Below are positions 1-12,218 of a DNA stretch of 64,000 bases, piece by piece. The position numbers and the translations under genes were made by a program. Source of the DNA: Epiperipatus broadwayi (Eukaryota > Onychophora > Udeonychophora > Euonychophora > Peripatidae); the NCBI GenBank assembly GCA_028023455.1, contig JAQFVV010006649.1, positions 186,001-250,000 on the forward strand, written 5' to 3'. The notes beneath the pieces are model-generated. The model did no database searches and was not told where the DNA came from. It saw only the letters and a list, made by a program, of their open reading frames with translations. Within the stretch, counting starts at the first letter, position 1; each line of letters begins with the position of its first letter.

Positions 1-1865
1 AATTATTATATAAGGAAGGATTTTACTAATTTTTCTGAGAAATATGTTATAAGCTTATGCTAGAAAGTCCCTGCTCAAATAAAATTATCCAAAGGTTTTT
101 ACCAAAATATATTTTCATCTCCTCATCCCCTTGCCAATAGCCAGTAAGTTAAATGTTAATTTAAAAGCTTTAAAAATAAATCATTACTTTAAAATTTTTT
201 TGTATTAATTTGTAAATGGTAATATTATTAACATTAATAACCATCATATTATGTCTGAAACCTGTACAAGCACTGGGATGAAAAATAATAAATCGAATGT
301 CACAAAATCCTCTTTAATTAATATTGGTAAACTCAAATTTCATATTTTGATTAATACATGTTATTGATATAAATAAGAACAATACAAAAAAGATCTGAAA
401 TTTTTTTTACTGTCTATCTAATAGGGCACTGGAAATATCATAATTGAACCAGCAATTCAAGGATTCTACTTTCTCACCACTCTAATGTTACATTGAAACA
501 TGTACGACAATTCTGGAAATAATCCTATAGCAATCACACACACATATCTATTCACAATATGTAGTTTTTAATAAGTCTTTATAATTCAAACTATCAACCA
601 GCATAAGTTTATTAAAACTGAATGACAACTGGCAGCAATATCTCAAGGCACCAAACTGACAAAGTATAAAAAATATAAATAAAACTTGTAAAATTTAAGC
701 ATATAAAAAATTATATTTGATATTATATTGAAATTCACTATTATAGTTTTCAATGTATTAACAAACTCCACTTCCCTCTCTTTTCATTTTTCATATAAAT
801 AAAGATACAATAAAAGACAAATGACCTCCAAGATGCATTTCATGCTGAACCAGCACCCATCAGTTGGCCCAAGTCACCATTTCCCATATATATCTTTATT
901 ACATGAAGTATATTTATGTATGGCGATTTTTCACATTTTCTTTTCAACCACCAAACTTACTCTAATCACAACATCATTTTCATTCATTTCTAATAAACTT
1001 AACTGCGTTTATCATTAATCATTCATTAAACTAGAGTTTTTCTCTAGCATAGATATAAACTTTAATGCAAGTTAAAGATTAATATATCTGATTTTCTCAA
1101 GTGAAATTTTATTTTTTTAATAATAGTAAAAAATTTAGACCATCTTTTTTTTTGGGGGGGGGGGGTCTCCTGATCAGCTTTGGAATGCTGTACATAAAAA
1201 TGTTCAGGCAGTTGATCACCTGATATAATAAAATTATTAATCATGATGACTAATAATTACATATGATAACTATAATTTTAAAAATGTTCTTTTATTAATT
1301 AAAATTGAAGAATAAAAAAGCCTGGGGGGGGGGGTACAAAAAGCCAGTCATCAGAATGTATGGTTCAAAATAAACCAGATATAATCAATGACAATGCACT
1401 CCAGATAGGATTTATTAGTAATTGATTTCTTAAGGTTATCATTAAATTTATCATATTAATAGAAATCATTTAATTTAAGCAATAATTTAGCATGTCGTAG
1501 GTAATTGCCCATTTAACTGATAGACAAAATATAAGAAACCATAGCATTCATGCTAGGCATCAGTTGTGAGTATATATTTTTAAAAAATTCAATTTGCATT
1601 TGTTCTTCATTTCCATATAAAATTTTAATTATAACTAAGTGTAGAGTTCTTATGATGATTGTCAACTTCTTCACAGCAAAAAAACCTCCCAAATATATTT
1701 TATTTTACATAAAAAAACAAACAATAACTTTTAAAAATTAATATAATAGTTTAAACATCCTGAAAATAAAATAAAACAAAAAATTATTAAAGTATTAATG
1801 TGTTTCAGCATTTTTCCTTAGATGAGCTAACCAAAACTGAGATGAAAATTTATTCATAACAATGA
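1..1865. other. 3' flank of the DPH4-like gene
   Basis: AT-rich sequence downstream of the minus-strand stop codon, so it should contain the 3' UTR and intergenic DNA. A possible poly(A) signal (AATAAA on the minus strand) lies about 15 nt past the stop near 1,850, but in DNA this AT-rich such matches are expected by chance. Two homopolymer G tracts (1,154-1,165 and 1,324-1,334) stand out, and 828-905 resembles the repeat family of 21.7-22.7 kb. I see no coding region here. Confidence 0.5.
828..905 (+). repeat. fragment of the 21.7-22.7 kb SINE-like family
   Basis: This short stretch resembles the left arm of the large foldback at 21.7-22.1 kb: both contain a 'ttcatgct...catcagttgg' block followed by 'tcccacatatata'-like sequence. 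It is a divergent fragment and neither end is resolved. Confidence 0.4.
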
Positions 1866-2011
1866 TCAGCCTTGTGGTATTGGGTTACTTAATTTTATGA
1901 GGATGCTAAGAGAGCAGGTATCACAGCAAACAATACAGTCCTCTGTCATGAAACTATTTTCCAAGATATACATTCCTCCACAGCGACAAGCATAACCATA
2001 ATATTTTTCAC
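1866..2011 (-). CDS. DNAJC24: terminal exon of DPH4/DNAJC24-like protein (CSL zinc finger)
   Basis: Seen: the minus strand opens after a good acceptor (pyrimidine-rich tract, AG at 2,012-2,013) and runs to TGA at 1,866-1,868. It encodes 48 residues including the first codon, which is split with the previous exon. The product contains CRCGG, then about 20 residues later CDTCSL, giving the four cysteines of a CSL (DPH-type) zinc finger. Known: DPH4 is a cytosolic J-domain co-chaperone in diphthamide synthesis on elongation factor 2; its C-terminal CSL finger binds zinc or iron and follows the J domain. DPH3 has the same fold, but CRCGG and CDTCSL look more like DPH4. The exon begins at codon position 2 and joins in frame to the exon at 52,643-52,711. 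No frameshift or stop interrupts it. The J domain is not in this exon. Confidence 0.85.
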
Positions 2012-2024
2012 CTAAAAAATATTA

Positions 2025-3440
2025 AAAAATATTATTTTTCAATATAAATTTCTATGACAAACATTCAAAAAAATGATTTAAATTCATATAAGCAATTATG
2101 GAGGAAAAATAATAGTGATATATTTATAGAATCAAAAATAAAAATTTCATTATTCCTGAAACAAATTCTAATTTTTTTTTTTAAAACAACAAAGTGCAAT
2201 TTGAAATCAAAAATGCAGAAAAATTTTTTTTTCCTAACATTTTGAAATTATGAAGACATTTTTCATATAATAATTATGTAAAGCTTCAAAAAGTGTAAAA
2301 AACATATGTACTACCAGAAGTAAGTTATATAAACAATTGCTATTCAAACTTTGCTAATAAATAAATAAATAATTTTCATTTCTTAAAAAAAGAACATTTA
2401 TTTTTTAAATGACTATTCCAAAAATCAAGTTATACACAATACTTTTCACATTTAATATTTTAAAAATTTGAAATGAATAATGTTTATGTTATCAAAACTA
2501 ACAAAAAAAAAGTGCTTGCTATTGATAAATGGCTAGTCAGAGTTTAGTATGGTAAAAAATAGCAGAACTCAAGAATGAAAGATTCTTTAATTAATCCCAG
2601 CTATGCATGAAGATCAAGTGTAGATTATTAGGAAAAAGAATATTACAACATCAATCATTTATCATAATTGAGAATTTTAGTATAAAATTGTTTTTAGCTA
2701 TATGATTTTCTATTTTATCTAATTATGGATAATGTTTTTTCTATTTTCTGAAACTGACTTCTCTGCATCATATATATATAAAATCAATTTTTCATTGTTA
2801 AATCAACAGTAAAAAAGATTTCAATGTTTTATATTTCGAAGTTTATTTTACATAACAAATAATTATCTATTTTATAAATTATAATTTTTCCAAGTGATAA
2901 TAAATGATGTCTTAATAAATTCTGTAAATATTTCTATAAGATTTTCTATCATAATAGCAGTTACAAATACAATGTTGGTGAATTCTATTAAATAACTTTA
3001 AACTGCACCATTAAACCATTGCCAATAATTTTTGTCTACAATAGTTCTGTTAAAAACCTATTATTACACATAATTATGTTCAATTTATTTTATTTACTTT
3101 TTACACTTCTATAAACATATCTGTGAAATATATGATGCTTTTATCTTTAAAAATGTAAGTAATTTTGTTTATTAATAAAGCAATAAGTTTATCAAGATAA
3201 GATAATAGTCTATTAGAATGTTTGAAATATTTTATTTTTCAATCTTTGTATATATTTTTATCCATTTAATAGATCAATTTTCAGCAAAACAAACTGTTGT
3301 GTTTATATGTGAATATAATAAATGCAGACTCATATAAATACGATTGAATATTTTATTCACCTTATATACATATATTTACAAATATACACAATAATGTTAT
3401 ATCTTTTCCTGATATCATTGGTGAGGTATAACTTATACTT
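2025..3440. other. AT-rich intron sequence, nothing recognised
   Basis: Homopolymer A/T runs and TA-rich microsatellite-like stretches only. No protein similarity, tRNA-like box or inverted repeat was seen. Confidence 0.5.
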
Positions 3441-3839
3441 GGTATGCAACTATTGAAGAAAGGGACCCAAGTGCCCTTCTAAGTTTCCTAACACTTCCAG
3501 CTATATCATGACAGCTTGCCTCATATCAGATTTATGATCTAGCAGCTTTCAGTTCTAGCATGAACTTGTCTCACTGCTTTAGTCAAATAATGAACAATGT
3601 GTGTACTGCTATTCAGCTCTAACAGTAATTTACTCTTGTCTGACTTTACCTTCAACTGGAATGCCTATTCATAGGTAGATCCTGGTCAAAATGAGAGCAA
3701 TCAAATTCACTGAGCATTATTGCATACTGGTCTGTTTCTCCTATTGGATACAAAGATGAATGCTTAAGCCAATCAAGATAAGACAGAATGTAGACAAGTC
3801 CATTACTTGAAGGTAAGTTAAGCTACATCTGGCTAAAAT

Positions 3840-5250
3840 TAGCCCTGGAAAGTATAATCATTCAAATACACTGGTGGATATCTTTGTTTCTAGGCTTCTT
3901 TAGAACTGTATCCATTATCATCAAGTTCAGTGAATTCATTAGTAGGAATGGTGTTTTTATCAGCAAGTGTGGTATTTTCATTTGTAGATCTGGTGTTTTC
4001 ATCAGCAGATGTAATGACTTTGAACTTTGTAGATTTTTCACTGTTGGCTGTAACCTATAGTTCAACCTTATCTAGTCTCTGTGCCCGTGTTGCTATCCAT
4101 CTGCTGTTTGAACAACTATTGTTTGCAATCCTTTTAATTTGATCACAATTAATGGAATCCATTTGGTGGTTCCACTATACATGTGATGTAAAACTTGGTT
4201 GCCTATATGCTACTTGGTTAAGCTTACAGATTGACATGTCCTAATGTTCAAACCAAGTTTATTATCAAATATATATAAGTAAACTCTTTTTGATTTAATT
4301 TTTGTGAGCTGATTCACTAGTCTCTTCAAAGTTTATGAGACAACCAATCATGACCTAATAAATTCCTATGCTTACCAACAGTTAATCCTTGTTTTGACCC
4401 AAGGATAGTATTTGATTGCTTTGATAATCAATAATCACTCTACTGCTAGGATGCAGGCATTTCTATTAATGATAACCCAGTATTTTTTGACACAATGGAC
4501 TGTTTAGATCTAGTAACCAGTTCTATCATTGCTAGCATATCATTAATAATAATTTTGTGTTGGAAAGCAAAATCAATGCCTCTCACATTATTTATACAAA
4601 CATTGATTTTATTTGATTTATATAACCTATATGACTTTTTGGAATAGACTCTTCCATTCTTTTTCTGAGTGATTTACTTTTTCTTCTTAAAACAAACAGC
4701 TTTTATGTGACAGACATGCTTGTAATAACTACCTGCTGTATCCCAATGTGAACATATGGAATGAGTTGGTTTGTCACATTCATAGCAAAGTTTTTCATTT
4801 ATTTTTGCTGATTTATTCGGGCAGTTTTTTCTATTGTCAGTTGGCTATTTGACTCATTTTCTGATTGACAAATTTAAGACTATAGTTCATTTTCTTCAGT
4901 ACACTGATCAGAATACTAAAACTGCCTGAGAGACAGCTGAATCAATAGCTTGACCCTGAGGTTGTGGTCATTCATTTACAAAAAAAAAAATTTTTTTCAC
5001 AGTTTAGTTTAAAACGGATGAACTTACAGCTAAATGCTAGCTTCCTGAACTTAGCAGCAAAATTGTTCACTTCCCCCTTTTGCATAAAAATTGGTCATAG
5101 CTCAGCATTATCATTAGCGGTTTTGAATAAAAAATGCTATCAATAGAGATGATGCTTTGTTTAAATTAAGCTCAGCCAAAAGCACAAGAGCTGCTTGTGC
5201 ACATAATGCCTAAGTTGGTGACCCCACAGCTAATTTTACTTCAGATTTTT
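3840..5250 (-). pseudogene. decayed Ty3/Gypsy (K02A2.6-like) gag-pol remnant
   Basis: On the minus strand, in gag-to-pol order, three pieces are readable. At 5,113-4,985 is the end of a retrotransposon gag domain (QKGEVNNFAAKFRKLA, with a stop just upstream). At about 4,795-4,665 is a zinc-knuckle-like segment (CYECDK...H...CH...VC). At about 4,190-3,840 is an integrase/pol C-terminus-like segment ending in RYPPVYLNDY. Known: this order is that of Gypsy elements related to K02A2.6. The reverse transcriptase and most of the integrase are missing between the knuckle and the pol tail, so the copy is an internal deletion, and it carries many stops and frameshifts. LTRs were not delimited. The identification is firm for gag and moderate for the rest. 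Confidence 0.6.
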
Positions 5251-6745
5251 TAATTTAATATAGAAAAGCACTCATAGGTTGGCCAATTTTCAAATTAGGT
5301 AGAATTAAATTATTCTAATAAGCCAATTTTAACCATTTTGATTTTTTTTCCTGCTGTAAGAAAAAATATTTTGAAGAGAAACTTAAAAAAATTAAAATTT
5401 TAGATTTTTTGCATATCACCTCAATTCTTTTTTTCTTTTTTTGAATGTAATTAAAAAATCTCATTTTCTGACTGCATACTATATTTAATACTATGAAGAA
5501 TTGTGATATATCACATTGATACTTTCAACAATAAATTAATCCTCCTTAAGTAAAAAATCCTGATTATAGTAAAATGATTAGATATATATGAAGTTGATAA
5601 GAATTAAAGGATAAGTAATGAATGTTTATATATTGTAGCAGTTAATAACTCATAGATTTATATTAATTGAGCTTCACTGTTGGATACCCAAAAATGTAAC
5701 AATAAATATTATTATAAATTGCCTAACACACTGGGGGTCCAAAAATGTAAAGTAACTGTAAATCCAAGGTAAATTATTTTATTCATGCTTCAGATTAGGC
5801 AACCAAAAATGTCACTGATACTATGTGCTGTGAGAAATTAAGTAACAGCTTATCCCTTTTTGAACAAAATTATTATTAAACTGCATATTGGATTACCCCA
5901 AAAAATATCATTAAATTTAATTCTGTCTATTTATACTTAAATCTATAAGCTATCTCAACTAACTACTTTTAATAATGTAAATCCAATGTATAAGACTGTA
6001 ATTTTATTATAAGATTTTGTCCTTGAGGAAATTAAGATAAATCAGAACTACTAGAGATTCATACATTTATAAGATGTCAATGAATCTACAAATCAGTAAA
6101 TATAATTCAATAAATAATATGTAATTCAAGAACTAGGTGTCTGTAACTTAATAAATGTAAATTGAGTAAGAGGTGAATCAATACCTCATAAAAGAGAATC
6201 GCTTATTGATAATTATATACAAATTTATTAACTTAAGAAAAATTATATTAATAATCATAAAATTCAAAATCCAATATATATTTCAATCTACTTAAACTTT
6301 ATTACAATTTCTAAAATTTCCATCTGAATTTTTTTTAAATGCTCTCCTGATATATTTCTACAATCACACAAAACACTGGTTAGTAACATACCATCATGTT
6401 TGAGAATTTTCAAGTGTCAAAAGACATCATACTATAAGTGAAAGTATTTTTTTTTAAATTATACATTTTTTTAAAATCAAAATAAATTAAATTACTTTAT
6501 TAAATTTATATTAATTAAGTCTTATTTGATTTAAGTCTTAATTTCATATTGAATAATATTAGTAGATAAAATAAAGAGAAAAGAATTTCTCTGACTGAAA
6601 GTTAAAAAAAATTTAATGATAATTTTCAAGAGTTCACTTTATTATACCAGAAATTGTCAATCCAGCCAATACATTTTGACAATCTTTCAGCTATACTTCC
6701 TTTTTCTTCTATGTCCTCTGTAGAATTCCAACGATGATAATGATG
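5251..6745. other. AT-rich intron sequence with short CCAAAAATGT repeats
   Basis: The word CCAAAAATGT (or near matches) recurs at roughly 5,690, 5,745 and 5,800, with a looser copy near 5,890. No gene or mobile element is recognisable here. Confidence 0.35.
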
Positions 6746-7746
6746 TTTCTATGTGAAACAGTAAGATTTACTTTGCAGATCTTCGTTTCACCTTTTTCAT
6801 TTCTTTCCTGCCCTCGTACCCTAATTTAAACTCCAATGTATCGTAGTGTGTCTGTACTACGCTTATATACCAAAATCCTGCCTAATTTAGATCATGTAAA
6901 TACACGCATGTTATATATATAATTTCATAATCCCCAGCATAAATAATTTATAAATTGCGAGTATATACATGTATACATATTCATTTTAAAAAGTAGGTCA
7001 TGTAAGTCATATTTACACACGTACTGTGATAATATATTTAAAATTTAAGAAAAATAATATTTTTCATTATTTGGGATTGTTTTGTTTAAATCTATTTATT
7101 TAGAAATATTACATTCTTAATATTTGTTTTCACTTAATTTAAAATAATATTAAACATTAAGAGTTTAAAAGGTAAATAAGTTTGTTATTTTAGATTTTAA
7201 AATCACGCCATAAATTTTATGTAAAAAGTAAATGAGGGTTGAGAAGAAAACAATAAGTTTGATTAATTATATTTCTAAAATACATTAGTGGCTTAAATAT
7301 TTGGTCATCTAGATCAGCGGTCTTCAACCACTGGGCCGCTGACTGGCACCAGGCCGCAGAAGTTTTCCGCTGGTCCACAGCTAGACTGGCAAGAAAGTTT
7401 ATAATAACAAAATAATACGATTTTAAACTTTTAATTAAATGAACAATTTTTATTTATTTTTTCATCGCATTTTTTCCCCGATTAAAAAAAAAAGAAACAG
7501 AACAAAAATTAAATCTAATCAATCATACATAAATTAATTTGTTTTTCTATTTATCACAGATGTTTATGGGGGGGGGGGAGAAAAAGTTTTTTATCATACA
7601 AATTCCGGTTGTCTTTTGATAGCCAATCACGGCTGCTTGTCAACATTGTTAAAACAATAAAATGTAATGAGACTTTTTTAGATCTCTTAAATTTTTTCTA
7701 CTCTCTCTTTTAATATTTCATTTTTAGTGGGTTTTTTTTTGGTTTT

Positions 7747-8430
7747 AACTTTTATTTTAAAAATCAATTTTTATTACCTTTTTTATAAATAAAAACCAAA
7801 AAATAAGTTCTGTCTCTAACATTTACAAAGTATTTCTCAATATACCCCCATCACCCCAAAATAAAGTAAGATCAAAACTTTTGACTTTTTCAAGCTTTGT
7901 CTTCTTTTTTTTTGTGTTTAAAAATATGCCCACTTTTTTTGGCCTATAAGGCAATGTTTTTTTTTGGCTTTATTTGTATACTGCTAAAATACTAAAACTT
8001 TTATTTTTAAAACCAATTTCTGTTACCTTTTTTAAAAAATAAAAACAAACAAAAAATAACTTTGGTGTCTAACTTTTGAATCAGTTGATGACAAAGTATT
8101 TTTCAACTCCCCCCCCCCCCAAAAAAATAAGATCAAAACTTTTGACCCTTTCAAGCTTCGTTTTCTTTTTTTTTTTTTGTTTAAAAATATGCCCACTTTT
8201 TTTTGGCCTATAAGGCAATATTTTTTTTGGCTTTATTTGTATACCGTTAAAATACTAAAACTTTTATTTTTAAAACCAATTTCTGTTACCTTTTTTTAAA
8301 AATAAAAACAAACAAAAAATAACTATGGTGTCTATCTTTTGTCTCAGTTGATGACAAAGTATTTTTCAACTCCCCCCCCCCCCCAAAAAAAAAAATAAGA
8401 TCAAAACTTTTGACTTTTTCAACATTCAGG
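7747..8430 (+). repeat. ~255-bp tandem repeat inside the hAT element
   Basis: About 2.6 units start near 7,747, 8,000 and 8,258. Each has an A/T-rich block (tttttaaaaccaatttctg), a C-rich run, gatcaaaacttttgac, and a 'ggcctataaggcaat' segment. Units differ mainly in homopolymer length. Confidence 0.75.
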
Positions 8431-8528
8431 TAAATAACATTTTATTCTTGCATGTTTTAACAATGAAATAATAGATGTAAAATGCAAGCACATTAATGAG
8501 AACGATTGTTATTGTATGTTTTCTGTAG

Positions 8529-8572
8529 CAATATGACTGCACAACTCGAGAAAGAGTGTTCAACATGTGAAG
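8529..8572 (+). other. exon-like segment inside the hAT element
   Basis: A pyrimidine-rich stretch ending in AG (8,527-8,528) precedes a 44-nt segment with ATG at 8,533, followed by GTAAGC at 8,573. The reading frame is open (MTAQLEKECSTCEG across the donor). It could be a relic transposase first exon or a captured host exon. It is on the strand opposite to the DPH4-like gene. There is no supporting homology, so this is a suggestion only. Confidence 0.25.
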
Positions 8573-9012
8573 GTAAGCAACACCATTACTATACACATTA
8601 ACTAGTGTGCTGTTTTGATCAGTTATAAGAATTATGCTTATTTAAGGCTAAGCAGGTTACATCTTTAAGAAAATTTATCTGTAAACTTCTGCCGGTCCGC
8701 AAAATCTTAGCCTTATTTTTATCAGGCCACAGGGGTGAAAAGGTTGAAGACCACTGATCTAGATAAACAACAGATATCCACTTTGGTATTTTTTAAAATT
8801 AAAATAAGTATAAAACAAAAGTTTAATCCGAATATCTTAAAAAGTAAAATTAATTATAACATTATGTAGCATTCTCTTAGATATTCATATGAGATAAGTT
8901 ACAGCATTTGTTTTATGGCAAATCTATTTGGGGTAATGGATTGTTACACCGTAGGGCAGTTCCATTGTATCATTCTAGCATATATAGAGCTGATTTTAAT
9001 AATTACTTAGAC

Positions 9013-9144
9013 TCAGTGGCCATATTTTGAGAAGATTATATATTTTAGAGTGAATAACTCAGTGATCATATTTTGAGAAGATTATATCGATTTTATATTT
9101 TAGAGTGAATAACTTAGTGGCCATATTTGAGAAGTATATATTTT
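9013..9144 (+). repeat. short tandem repeat, ~50-bp unit, about 2.6 copies
   Basis: The motif 'agtggccatattttgagaag' followed by 'ttttagagtgaataact' repeats from 9,014, 9,060 and 9,114. The third copy is partial. Confidence 0.7.
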
Positions 9145-9820
9145 AACAAAGCTGAACTTAGCTGATATTTTTAATAGTTATTTCAAAAGTAATAGCTAAC
9201 ATTTTTGCCAAGAAAAAAGCTAAAGCCAAAAATCAGACCTTTTTAATTGGAAAACTGTATCTACCAGCCTTTGTGAAGGTAAACTAGAATGTCAGAGTAG
9301 AAGCCGGCAGGAAGGCTATCTTCCTTCTCGGGAATGGCCATCCTGTGGCCTGACATACCATCTGATGCCCTTTACCTCAGATCTGTGAACTGCCGCTGCT
9401 GCTGAAAATGTAACCAAGTTGAATCCTGAATCAAAGGAGTTGCTGTAAACATCAAAATAAATGCTGCTGCCATCAAACAAGAAAAACTAAAGTCTCCATA
9501 TGGAACCAAAATCCAATCAAGTCAACCGAAATACAAAATGCGCACATTGAATGCCCCTCTTATAATATGAGGTAACTTAATTAACCCAAGAGCTCTTGTG
9601 AAATTTATATATTCCCTATCATAAAGCTATAGCTATTTCTTAATTTATTTTCTATTATAAAACTGTCTACTTTCAAGTAATATCTTTGTAATATAACTAA
9701 TGTGCTTCTCTCTCTATACTTGGGTTAATATTTTTAGAGTTTTGATAATTTGTTTTATTTCTTTCATTATGATAGTGTGCCTGGATAGTCATCGAATGAG
9801 CAAACCACTCCTTTGGTAGA

Positions 9821-10706
9821 CATGCAATTACCAAGTCACGACAAAATTTTGTAGTTCAAATTTTTTTTACCAGAGGGTTCTTGTCAAATTATTTAAAAAT
9901 ATTGTTGTGAAATATCAAATACACAAAATTATAATATAAAAAAATAATAAATAACAAATAATTATATTATAAAAAATAATTTATTAAAATTATAACAATA
10001 TATCCTACCAACATTCATAATTACTGACCATTGTAGTTTTCGCTTACAATAGCGATAAAATTCGCAAAGACTGCATGTCGTATAGAGAGTCCTGAAGGCA
10101 AATTGCTGCATATAGGATTCAAATAAAGTACAGCTGGTACCACACTGATGTTTGAGCTTGCGTTTAGCTCTCATCCACATATTTTCCACATTTTGTGTGC
10201 GAATATCAGGGTCATGAGGATCTACAAAGTTCTCCTGGTATATGATGACAGAGTGCATATATACACCATTACGGATTGTGCTTAAGTTGTTGTATGCACC
10301 CCATCCATCCGCACTGCATGCCACAATGCTGACATAAGGTACTATTCTTACGCAGGCGCCTCCTTGCTAACCACTTCATTGCTAACTCCGGAGTTCGAAG
10401 TTCATCCATCAACAACCACGATGTCCAATTTTCTACGCGAATATTTGCAGCATGTGTAACACTTCATTTTCTGGCACTTACAACTTTGGAAAACTTGTAA
10501 AATGTGCCCCAAGACAATGTAACAATTTCACACTACCAAAAATACTTTATTCCAATCCTACCTATAGGAATTTGCTTTGCAAATTTTATCTTTTCTTTTA
10601 TCTTTTTATAAACAAAAAACTACAAAGCACAGTAATTCCACAAGAAACACTCTGATGAGAAAAATTTGAAACAAAATTTGAATTTTATTGACCTGGTAAC
10701 TGCATG
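9821..10706 (-). mobile_element. internally deleted Merlin-type DNA transposon
   Basis: Candidate terminal inverted repeats CATGCAATTACCAAGTCA (9,821-9,838) and the complement of TGACCTGGTAACTGCATG (10,689-10,706) match at 16 of 18 positions. The homologous inverted repeat near 41,760-41,800 lacks this ~0.9 kb, so it is an insertion. The interior encodes Merlin/ISXO2-like transposase pieces. I did not find a convincing 8-9 bp target duplication. Confidence 0.65.
9962..10438 (-). pseudogene. Merlin (IS1595/ISXO2-like DDE) transposase remnant
   Basis: Two halves are readable on the minus strand. About 10,438-10,321 encodes a zinc-ribbon-like N-terminus (AMKWLARRRLRKNSTLCQHCG). From about 10,324 to 9,962 is a 120-codon stretch with the C-terminal hallmarks of the IS1595/ISXO2 domain: ADGWGAYNNL (a catalytic D in DGW), HSVIIYQENFVDP, RTQNVENMW (N/E near the end of the triad) and KRKLKHQCGTS. 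Known: intact Merlin transposases have roughly 150 more residues between the zinc ribbon and the SDGW motif, including the first catalytic aspartate. That part is missing and the halves are in different frames, so the gene is dead. It is nested in the larger 6.75-12.2 kb repeat. Confidence 0.8.
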
Positions 10707-12218
10707 TTATGCACCATATTATTGCGGATGAATTGTAAACTGTCCATATATGTATTAACTATCTTGTCAAATCGCTCGTTCGAGGGCTATTTTGTTTCAT
10801 ATTTTTATAATCGTTAAATAACTTTGTCTTTTAAGAAAGGTATATTTTCATTTGTTTAAATATAATGCGAGGGTATGTGCGAGGTTAATAAGTGAATAAT
10901 ATAGAAATGCCTGATTATGTATAAGCTCACGAATTCCTATAATCATGCATTCCCTGCCCATAATTAAACATATTTCATTTTATTGTAGTTTACTCTGAGA
11001 ACTATCAAATTTGAATTCGAGAAGGTGCAGACCCTTTTAAAAATTATTGGGAATTGATTAAGTGCCTTTGCTCGATTAGAATCATCCCTTTTACCAATAC
11101 TTTATGTATTTTATATTTATGTGTGTTGCCAGTGTAGGTGTAATGGGCGTTGAGGCCTGCTTTGGATTTTTCAAGGTACATACGGATGAGACCGTTTCTT
11201 TTCATCTTGCGGTTCCCAGGTAGTGTGTGCTAGAAAGTCACACCTCGGAATTCTATGCAGTAGTCACACAATCACGAAGTGCTTTGATAAGTCCAGACTT
11301 GGGCTATTATTATGTGACAAAACCTTATACGAAATTATGGCGAGACACTATCCGGCTGCTTTATTTTATTATTTTATTTCATTTTACAAAACGCTGTTTC
11401 AACGTACTGTACTCCATCCTTTACATTAAATCTTCACTGATACCAATGATCTCTGTAATATTAAATTTTAGCATTTTCTATGAATTGCCCGCGTCTTGAT
11501 AACTTCCTTACCTTATAGCTCAACAAGCTTTCGTCTGCACTATCTTGAATTCAAAATAGATTCTTTTATTGAAATATTAAATATATGAAATCTAATAAGC
11601 AAATATTTATTATATTCGCTATGGGCATCTCACATATCCTTGCAATCAATCTTTCTTTATTCAATTGTACCTTTGTTTAAGTACATTATCTAATGTTATA
11701 TTGCATTAACCCGAGGTATAGAGAATATATAAATTAACCAGCCATTATTGTAAACCTAAATGGCATTTCTTTTAAATTCACATTTTTGTGATTCAACGGC
11801 ATAGTCTGGTTTAAACAGACAGGGCCCACATTTGTAATATTAAACAAATAAACAATATTAAATTTTACTCATTTTGATTTTACTTATTTATTTTCTGTGA
11901 TCCATACCATTACCTTCGTCTATATCACACTATCTATGTATATTTTGTACCATTCATAGACATTAGTTAGCAAACCTAATAATGTGTTTTAATATAGTCT
12001 CTTGCTTCTCCCTGACCACCAGCACTGGCAAGAAACTATGCTATCAGTAGCATCAGATGCATTACCATGTAAGTGGTGCTGTGGAGTATAGACTTTGGAT
12101 TCGAACTAGGGATTTCTGGGAGGCAACCCCTCCTAGAGTGTTGAGTTTCATGACTGGGGTTTGAATTCTGCAGCATGTTAACATGATAGACGAATCTGAC
12201 CGTTACACATGTATATTA

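Larger units (their letters stand above)
7307..8764. mobile_element. non-autonomous hAT element with 8-bp target duplication
   Basis: Terminal inverted repeats begin CAGCGGTCTTCAACC at 7,315 and end GGTTGAAGACCACTG at 8,756, typical hAT termini. Both sides carry the 8-bp direct repeat ATCTAGAT (7,307-7,314 and 8,757-8,764). The element proper is 1,442 bp, and no transposase frame was seen. The homologous right arm near 42,715 has a single ATCAGAT-like site, which is the empty site. The interior is dominated by a ~255-bp tandem repeat. Confidence 0.9.
6750..12218 (+). repeat. left arm of a ~3 kb dispersed inverted repeat, with nested insertions
   Basis: After removing the hAT (7,315-8,756) and Merlin (9,821-10,706) insertions, this block matches the reverse complement of 40,320-43,295 along most of its length. 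Shared landmarks include the segments near 6,770-7,000, 8,765-8,900, 9,290-9,600, 10,715-11,270 and 11,890-12,218. The end near 12,218 is ...GACCGTTACA, mirrored by TGTAACGGTC at 40,320. Similarity is clear but diverged. A TATA-like tATATATAg sits near 8,985, just after TGTTACA at 8,953. The block may be a long LTR plus flank, or an unclassified element; no coding capacity was recognised in the shared part. Confidence 0.65.

Noticed and set aside
1866-2011. Terminal exon assigned to DPH3 rather than DPH4
   Set aside because: DPH3 fingers usually read CPCGD and CPSCSL. CRCGG and CDTCSL, with the preceding exon, fit DPH4 better.
3862-4142. Open frames on both strands at 3.86-4.14 kb as independent genes
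   Set aside because: They fall in the decayed C-terminal region of the Gypsy remnant and show no domain of their own.
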